Source: Monarcha castaneiventris obscurior
Taxonomy: Eukaryota > Chordata > Aves > Passeriformes > Monarchidae
Direction: 5' to 3'
NCBI GenBank assembly: GCA_026261815.1
Contig: JAMPIT010000856.1
Span: 8,726,001-8,790,000, forward strand
DNA: 64,000 bases
Below the pieces are notes generated by a model that saw only the letters and a program-made list of their open reading frames with translations, was not told the origin of the DNA and did no database searches. This document shows positions 19,701-28,700 of the stretch, piece after piece. The stretch's first letter is position 1, and each line of letters begins with the position of its first letter. The position numbers were made by a program, and so were the translations under genes.

Positions 19701-22700
19701 CCGCTGCCGGGCCGCGGCGCCCACCTTACCTGGAAGTGGCCCCGCACGTACTTGGCCATGGGGTAGTCGTTGATGTCGAGCGGGAGGGTGAGCTGGGGGT
19801 CGGGCTGCAGCGCCGGCGGCGGCACCAGCACCACGCAGCCGGCATTCACCTCCCGGGCGGCTGCGGCACAGCGGGAAGCTACGGCAGGGCCGTGGGGTAG
19901 GGAACAAGGGGCTGGGAGCGACGGCAGTGCGGGACCCGCTCACCTGCAGCGGCCTCCAGCAGCCCCATCAGCTCGGCCGGGATCTCCAGGTGGGTGACAT
20001 CCACCACCTCCCTCCGCGTCAGCTCCTGCCACCACGGCACAGGGATGTGCCCACTTGCAGTGCTAGTCCCTGCCCCAGCGCCCGTGGGTGCCTCAGCCGG
20101 GGGCACAGGGATGGGCGAGCACGTGGCGGGGATGAGGGCACAGCACACGGGCTGCACATGGGTCACACGCGTGCTCCCACCAGCGCCGCACGGCTTTACC
20201 TGCTTCATCCTCTCCTTCTCCTCCTCGGCCCGCCGGCGAGCATCCTCCTTCCTCTGCAAGCAGAGCAGCCATGCTGAGTCCCACCGGAGGCATCACAGCG
20301 CCCTGGGGTGCCACTGACCGCCCCCCCCGCCCCCCGGCAATATCACCAAAGTTTTCACCCTGAAGAGGCACTGCCCTTTCCCAATGAGACTCGGAGGAGG
20401 CGGTAGGGTGGAATGTAGGGGGGCTCACGGTCTGGAGATGCCACTGTGCCCTCTCCAGACCCACCACTGAACATGCAGCAGGGTGGCAGCAGGTCCCCGT
20501 GACCCCCTGGGATGTGCCAGCCCCCAGCTCACCTTGAGGTACCTCCGGCGGTTCACGTAGATGTGCACCAGCGACCTGAACTTGATGAGCGTGCGCCGCA
20601 TGCGCCGGTACCGCTGCCTGTGGGAGGGCACCTGTCACCCTCTGCCACCCTCTGCCACCCACCGGTGCCCACCCACCAGTGCCCCCCGGGACCCCCACCT
20701 GGCCAGGTATCCCCGCGCTCGGGTCTGCAGGAGGACGATCTTGCGGCGGAGGGAGCGGAAGCGCCGCTTGATGAAGAAGGTGCGAGCGTAGCGCTGGAGG
20801 GTGAGCGCAGCCAGGTGATGGGCTCGGGCTCGCTTGCTCTCCAACGCCTGGTACAGCTGCTCCTTCAGGAAGAGCTGGGAGCAGGGGTGAGGCCGTGAAC
20901 TCCCCATCTCGGCCACCACCCCCAGGGCCTCACCAGAACCAAGCCCCCTCCCGCGATAGTACCTTGGTGACACCGACGTAGTACATGCTGGGGTTAACGG
21001 GGCAGAGGCTCCTCAGCATCTCCACACAGTTGGCTCCGTTGGGAATGACATTGGACCACATATCAACGAGGCAGCGATACCTGGGTGAGCCCATGACACT
21101 GTCACCACACAGGGACACCAGCACAGACCTTCCCTGCCGTGACAAGCACTGCACCTGGAGATGCAGCTTCTCCCAGAGCCATGTACTAACACAAGGGGTT
21201 CCCAGCTCCCCCTGTGGGGGAACCCCAGCCCAAACACTGCCCCCAAAACACCCACAAGCTCTGTGGTCTCCCCTCTCTGCGATGGCAGTGCCCAACCTGC
21301 AGCCCCAGGCACCTGTCGATGAAGACAAGGAAGGGGATGCGGATAGGGAAGCCCTCCTTGCGGATGCGGATGGTCTCCAGGATCCCCGAGTACCGCAGCT
21401 GGGTTCTGACCACATCAGCCTCGAAGAGCCCCGGCTCCTGGGGAGGGCGTGGGGAGAAGCATCAGCAGCTGCATGGGCAAACCCCCACCCACTGTGTGCC
21501 CACCACAACCCCAGTGCCAGCGGGGCAGGCAGCACAGGCACCGGCACGGGCAGAAGAGCCCCGGCTCTCACCTTCTTGTTGTTGGGTTTGAGGCAGCGCA
21601 CGAAGAAGGGGTTGCACCTGTGACAGAGAGACCCCATCAGCCACACAGGAAGGGGGACAAAGCCAGCCCGGCCATCTCGGGCTCAGGCCCAGCTGTCACC
21701 CTGCTCCCAAGAGCCCAGGGCACAGCCTGGCTGCCCACCCCGCCCACACTGACCTCTCCATCTTCTCCACCAGCTCCAGGAGCGACTGCTGGAACCGTGC
21801 GGCCACGGTGGGAGCCTTGTACCGCCGTGTCCTGGTGCTGCTCCTCCTGATGAGGCTCCTCTGCCTGGCCATCACCTGGGCATGGCCGAAGAAGAGGTTG
21901 GCCACCACCTTGGGGAGATGGGAAGCGTTAGAGAGGAGGAAGGTGGCCAAGATGGTGCAGCTCTCCCAGATCCTCTTTCCAGCCCGGCCACTGCTTTTTT
22001 GCCCAACCCTGAGCAAGTCGCATTCCCTAATTGTGGCTGGATAGGGATGGGGATGAGGATATGGATAAAGATAGAAAGCACAAGAGCAGCCCATGTGCCT
22101 GTTTGTGCCAAATGCTTGAGGGGTCAAAGCTCAGAGGATCCCATGGGTGGAGCCAGAGGCATTGTCTGCTTCTGGCCCCCCTGGGCTTCACCAGCCATGG
22201 GGACACACTCCTGGGGACATGGAAAGGGATGTATGAAAGGGGGCTATTGGCACCCAGTGTCACTGCAGAGCCAGGGCCAGGCAGGGCCCTACCTTGGTCC
22301 TGCTGCTGAGGAACAGGTCCAGCACATCCTGACGGACCTGATCGTAGTTTTTATCCAAAAACTTGTGAACCTGGCAAATAGCAAAACCTCATGGTGAGGA
22401 GCCTGGCAGGATGACAGGGTGAGGCAAGGAGCTCCAGGAGCCCAGGCAGATCCCCTGGGATGCATTTCTCTCCTTGGTGCAGGATCAGGCTCCTCTTTAA
22501 CCTGCCTAACAGGCCAGCTGGGAATCCCAATGTCACACACCTGGTAGGTCACCTTCCCTGCATAGTGCTTGATGGTGAACTCGGGCAGCGGCATCTTCGG
22601 CTTCGTGTAGAGCGGGTTTGTCCCGTGGTGGTAGTGACACTTCTGGAGGAACGTGTGGTCAGTGGCCTGGGAAGGGACACAGAAGTGAGATATGGCTCGT

Positions 22701-25700
22701 GCAATTCAGCAGCAGGTTGGAACTGGGTGATCTTCAAGGTCCTTTCCAGCCCAAACCATTCTGTAATTCCATGATGTTTCTATGATTCTTTGGGTTTATC
22801 CAGCCTGGAACCCAGGGGAGTTCCCAGGTTGTCCAGGACAGCCCAGAGCCATGGTGATTTCCCAGCCACAGTGATCTCCCAGTGCTGGCTGCCCCTCATC
22901 ACCAGACACACCCTCACCTGGGGGAAGCAGCTCTGGTCATCCAGGATCCGGAGGATGCCGTAGGGCTTTTGGGAGATGAGGTCAATGCAGGGCTGGTTGT
23001 CGCTGAAGGGGATCTCCTTCCACTCGATCTGCTCCCGGAGATACTCCTCCTGCAGGGTGGGCACTGGCTCATCCCTGTGCCCCCGGCCCCACAGCAGTGC
23101 CCAGCACAGGGGCAGAGCCCAGCACTGCCCACCAGCCCCACCTGCTCCTCCTGGAACACAATCCTGTTGAAGAAGAACTGCAGGTACTCGTTGGCGTAGT
23201 TGATACACAGCTGCTCAAAGCTGTTGAAGCTGAGGTCCTGCGAGAAGGAAGATCCATGGAGCCTGGGAGGATGGAGCTGGGATTGAGCCAGGATGGGGGT
23301 GGGATGAATCCTGCTCACCTCGAAGCCATAGATGTCCAGGATGGCGATGGAGAGGGCCTCCTGCCGCGGGTACACCAACTTGTTGATGCGGTCCGTGAGC
23401 CAGCCGAAGAGCAGGGAGTAGAGGGTCTTGGCAATGGCATCCCTGGGAAGGGGAGGCACGAGCAGAGTGCTGGAGCTCCAGAATGGCACCAGTGTACCCC
23501 ACTGCCACAGCCAGCACCCACCACAGCATCAGCTTTCATCACCACAGATTCAAAGGGGTCCACAGGGACCTGGCCATCCCCTTTCCCAGCTGCCATTTCA
23601 CTTCCCACGCCATCCCTGGGGGTCAGCCCTCCCTCAAAGGCTCCTGCAGTGCAGCCCCCCTTTTTTCTACCTGGCATCCACAGCACTTTCAACAGTCAGA
23701 GGGGTGAAAATCTTCTCCCGCAGCGTTTCCTGGTTGGGAAATGGCGTGATGGAGTTTCAGCAACATCAGCCATGGTCCCCAAGGGCCAGGGACCCCCTCC
23801 CAGCCTGTGCCCCCCTGCACTCACCGTCACCTTGAAGGTGATGGCTTTCTGCAGGCCCTCAGGGGATACCTGCAGCAGCTCAGCCACAGTCCGGATCTCT
23901 GTAGCGCTCACCACTGTGGCCACCTCCTGGCAGTCGGTCTGCAGGACACAGGGACGCCGTGGGATGTGGTGATCCCCCATTTGCCACATCCCAAATCACG
24001 CCTGAGGAGCAGGGCCCAGCTCCCCACGGGGTACCTCGTATTTCTCAAAGTAGACGTTGCCCAGGTGCAGGACGGAGGAGAGGATGCGGAAGATGCTGTT
24101 CTGCTCATCCACGCTGAAGTTCAGCACCTCCATGGTGTTGAGCAGCCGACGGAAATCCTCGGCGTCGTCCTTGCCAGGAATCTCACAGTTCCCACCCTGG
24201 CACAGCCCCCTCGGTCCATCAGTGGGTCCCGGGGGGGTCAGCACCCAGTGTAGGGGATCACCCCACCCTGAGCATCCTCCTCATCCACACGCTGATGACT
24301 CAGGGACCCACCAGCACCCTGAGGTTGGGCAGCCCCCCAAAAATCAGGCTGCGGGGGGCTGGGGAGGGGACACACTACCTGGTTCAAATAGTAGTAGGTC
24401 TCGGCGCCCTGCAGGCAGTAGCGCTGCCGCTGCTGGGACGGCAGCCCTGCCAGCATCTCGTAGAAGATGTGGTAGTTGCGCTCGCTCTTGGCCTGGGGAG
24501 CAGAGGACAGAGGTGGGGAGGGGGTGGCAGAGGGGGCAGAGTGGGAGGCAGAGCCCAGGATCCCCTCACCACCCACCTGGAAGACCACGCGGGACTTCTC
24601 CAGCAGGTACTGCGAGGTTATGGCACCGCAGATCAAGCCGCTGCAAGGGTGAGAGTGGGCACCCGGCTGGCAACCTCAGTGTGGGCAGGGGCTGTGGCCC
24701 CCCAAGGCACCCAGCCATGCCCTAATGTCCCCCAAAACATTGGGGGTCAGTGCTGGTCCCCAAGTGTCCCCCACCAGGCATGGGTGGGCAGGGAGAGGTG
24801 TCTGCACCTGGCTGGAGCACTGCACCCCAAGGTGATATCAGGTATCCCCCTGTTGGGATCTGTGGGGCCAAGAGGGGATGGGATGGGTTATGAGGACAGG
24901 GATGGGGACTGGGAATGGTCAGGGTGCCAGCCCAGGTCACAGTGTCCCTGCCCGTACCCCCAAGACAGCCACCAATCCTCAGGTGCTATCACCTTTCCAA
25001 CGCCAGGTTTGTCCCAAAAACATCCCCGTGTATCCCCCCAGAGCTGAGGGACAAGGGGCTGGGTTGGGCTGGACACCCCTGGGGCAGCAGGGGACACAGG
25101 GTGGGAGCAGCCACACGGATGTTACTCAGCATTACTTACTCCTCCAGAAAGATTTCCACAAACTTCCCAAACCTGCTGGAATTGTCATTCCTCACGGTTT
25201 TGGCGTTGCCGAAGGATTCCAGCAAGGGGGTCGCCTCCAGGATCTATCATAGTGATGAGGAGAGCTGGGGGGGTCAGCCTGGGCACCCGACACACCACAG
25301 GACACCTCCAAGGCTAGGGCACCCCCTTTGTCACCCTGCCACCCTCCCTGCCACCCTGTGCTCTATGCAGACATCTGTGGGTGCCCAAATTTGAGGTGTG
25401 CACTACAGCCAGGTTAAACAAGGATATGGGAGAGCACAAGGACTCCATCTGTGTGCACGCACTGATTTCCTGCTGTCCCTCCTGCCTTCCCCCTGCAGCT
25501 GGGTTGCTATGGCCAAGATGCCACCATGATTCTCTGTCCCCCTGAACCATCCCAGCCCACGTGTCCCCTCGGTACCTCTATCTGCCATGGTCCAGGTGGA
25601 AGCATGGGGACAAGGAGAGAGCAGCAGAACCATGAGGAGGGATGGAAGAGAGTGCTGGGAGGTAGGAGAAGAGCTTGGAGACACGGGGACTCAGGGGTGT

Positions 25701-28700
25701 CCCCAGGGCAGCACCCTACCTGTGGGGCAGTGCTGCGTTTCTGGCTGACGGCTGCCAGGTAGCGCAGGATCAGCTTGGTGGCTTCGGTCTTCCCTGAGCC
25801 GCTCTCCCCACTGGAATGCAGAGCAGGGGCACAGCCAGGGCTGTCACCAGCTGAGCAGGGGGTGCCCACCCCAAATTGCCCCAAACCCCCCAGCACCCCA
25901 CCCCAGAGCCAAGCTAGGCTGGTGGCAGTAACACAGCAATTAGGGTGGTGTTGATTAGGGGCCACCCCGGGGGGCTGTGCGTGGGGACAACCATGTCCCA
26001 CCTGATGACGATACACTGGTTGTGTTTGGCATCCATCACTTTGGAGTAGGCGACGTTCGCGATGGCAAAGAGGTGCCTGGGGTGGGGAGAAGCACGGGGG
26101 GTGTGGTGCCACGCTGCCCCAGCACAAGGACCCCCAAAGTGAAGGGCGGGAGTGACCCCACCCCCTCAGGGCATTTGGGGACAGCCTGGTACTCACGGCG
26201 GGTTCTCGCCCAGGGCTCTGCCCTCGTACTGCAGCACCTGCTCCGTCCCGTAGATGTTGTAGATCCGGTACGGGTTCACCGACACCAGGATGCTGCCGAT
26301 GTAGGTCTGCCAGAGAGTGAGGTGTGGGGCCATGAGCCCTCGGAGGGTGATGACTCCCCAAGGACCCCACACCTGCAGTCTTTGGGGGATGCTGTCTCCC
26401 CCTAAGCTTACGTAGATGAGCTGGCGCTCAAACCGCGTCCGGAGGTTGCTCAGCACCGCAGCCTCCTGGAGGTCCCTGCCATGGAGCAGAGGCTGAATTA
26501 GGGGGTGACAGGGGAACAAGGGAGTGTCTGCTGTCCCTAGAGTGTCCTCAGCATCCCCAGCCCGGGGAAGCTGAAGCAGAGCCCACGTTGGGATGAGTTG
26601 GGGTGGGATAGCAGGGTCAGGGGTATGCGGTTGGGGGCTGCAGCCCCATGGTCCCACACAGCACTGAATCACAGGGGGACAGGGACACTCACTCCAGCTG
26701 GGTCATGTCCTCCAGCCCATCCTCCTCCTGTGGCTCCTGGTACCGCACGATGGGCAGGCTGCACAGCGACTGCATCTGCAAGGAGCAACCACCCCATCAT
26801 GGCAGGGATGTGCCAACACCCTCAGGTGTTCCACCCAGTCACCACCACCACCCCAAAACACCGTCTGTGACCCCAAACCAGGGGACACGCAGTCAGCGAT
26901 GGCAGGAACCCCAGGAAAACACCCCACAACCCCAAAACCAGTCCCACAGCAGGAGCATTGTGTGTCAGGTAAGAGCAGCAGTGCTGGAAGACAAGAAACA
27001 TGGGGCCACAAAGGCCGCCTTGGGGCTGGTCCCAGGAAAACCTGGTCCTGAGAATCCTGGTCCCGCTCACCATGGGCATCACCTCGAGTGGAGATGATGG
27101 GAGGGGGCTGAGGCTGCTCCCCCCGGCCAAGAGCAGAGGTGACGCAGGACGGGTGTCACACGGGAGCCTGCGCTGGCGCCCGGCCCGGCGGTGGGCAGGA
27201 AAGCGGACACCCCGCCGGGTCACCGTGCCCCCGGCACCTGCCCCCGCGGGATCGGGTCTCCGCATTTCCATACGCCAGAATCAAGTGTCCCCAGAGGGGC
27301 CTCTCGTGGGGGGAAACACAACAGGCGACCATCCCCTCTTCCAATCTGCTCCCTACGGGAGGACCCCCGCCAGCACCCAAACCACCCACAGCCATTTAGC
27401 CCCCCACCCCGGGCACTGCAAACCCCTCGGCACCGTCGCCTTCGAGCCCGGGAGAGCCACCAGCCACCTCAACTCGCCACCCCGCCCCGGGTTCCGCCGG
27501 CTGCCAGCTCGCCCCCAGCTCCATCCCCCCGAGGGGGCTCCCCGCCGGCGTTACCTTGCTGCGCCAGGGCTGCTTGGTGCGCAGGTACCCGTCCGCCCAG
27601 GGGTGCCTGTCCCGCCAGCCGCCCGCCGGCGGCCGCTGGCACAGGTATCGGGCGAGGTCGGCTCCCCACTGGCTCGCCCACCGCCGGCCGCGCTGGGTGG
27701 GCTGCTGGGGGAGGCCCTGCTCGGCTGTCCAGGCGTCGGGCATCTCCCGCACCCGCACGACGTGCTGCGTGGACCAGTGCTGCTTGTACATGCGGGATGC
27801 GCGCCGGAAGGAGCCCAACCTCTGCACCTGCGGCGTCACCACCGCGTAGCGCCCCGCGCCCTCCTCCCCGGCCGCCCCGTCACCCTCGATGGGCTCCGCC
27901 GGCCCCAGGGGACGAGCGCCACGGCGAGGGACGACCGGAGAGCCGGGGGCTCGCCCGTGGGGTGGTGGGAAAGCGGCACGGCGGGGCGGTGAGGGGCTCC
28001 GGTTGCCATGCGGGCTGGAGGGGAGGATGGGGCGCCCGGCGTCGGCCCAGCCCCGGCGCCCCGAGGGTGGGCTCGGAGACCTGCGGGTGCTTCCGTCCCG
28101 CCGGGACGGGCGCCGGGGCAAGGAGGGCGAGCGAGTGGAGAGATGGCGGGTGGGTGGTGAGGATGGGGGGGCTTTGGTGGGGGCTATGCTCCTTACGAGC
28201 AGCGAAGCCAGGGACTGCGCCACGGAGCGCCCCTTGGAGGGGCTGCGGCCCCCCACTTCAGCAGATGGCCTCGGTGCTGGGGAGGGGGGGGCCATCCCGG
28301 CAAGGGGCTGCCCGATGCGCTGGATGAAGCTTTTGGGGGTGCTGGGAGCGGGGCTGGGCGGAGGGGGAACCCTGGCGGGACCCCGCGGGGCACCCTGCCA
28401 GGGGGGCAGCTCCTCATCCCAGGAGGGGCCGGGGGGGCCGAGGCGGCGGCTGCCGGGGCGGGACGATGGTGCCAGGAAGGGGGTCCTCTGCAGCGGCTTC
28501 ACGGCCTTGGTGGGGGGCTCGGGAAGCCGGGGCCAGGCCTGGGGGAGCGGCAGCCCGGGGGGGCTGCTCCGCCGCGATGACAGAGGTCTCCCCGCCGCCG
28601 CCGCGGGTCCCCCCAGGCGCCTCCCCCCCGGCCCCGGTGAGCGGGGGGCGGCCGGGGGCGGGGCGGGGGGCTCGGGGCCGAAGCGCCGGAGGCTTGCACC

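Noticed and set aside
22460..22774. Plus-strand frame overlapping a MYO15A motor exon
   Set aside because: Antisense to the conserved exon 22541-22666 and running into a CR1 tail.
27191..28327. Long plus-strand frames (up to 378 codons) opposite the MYO15A N-terminal exon
   Set aside because: Antisense shadows of a GC-rich exon; composition is dictated by the sense codons.
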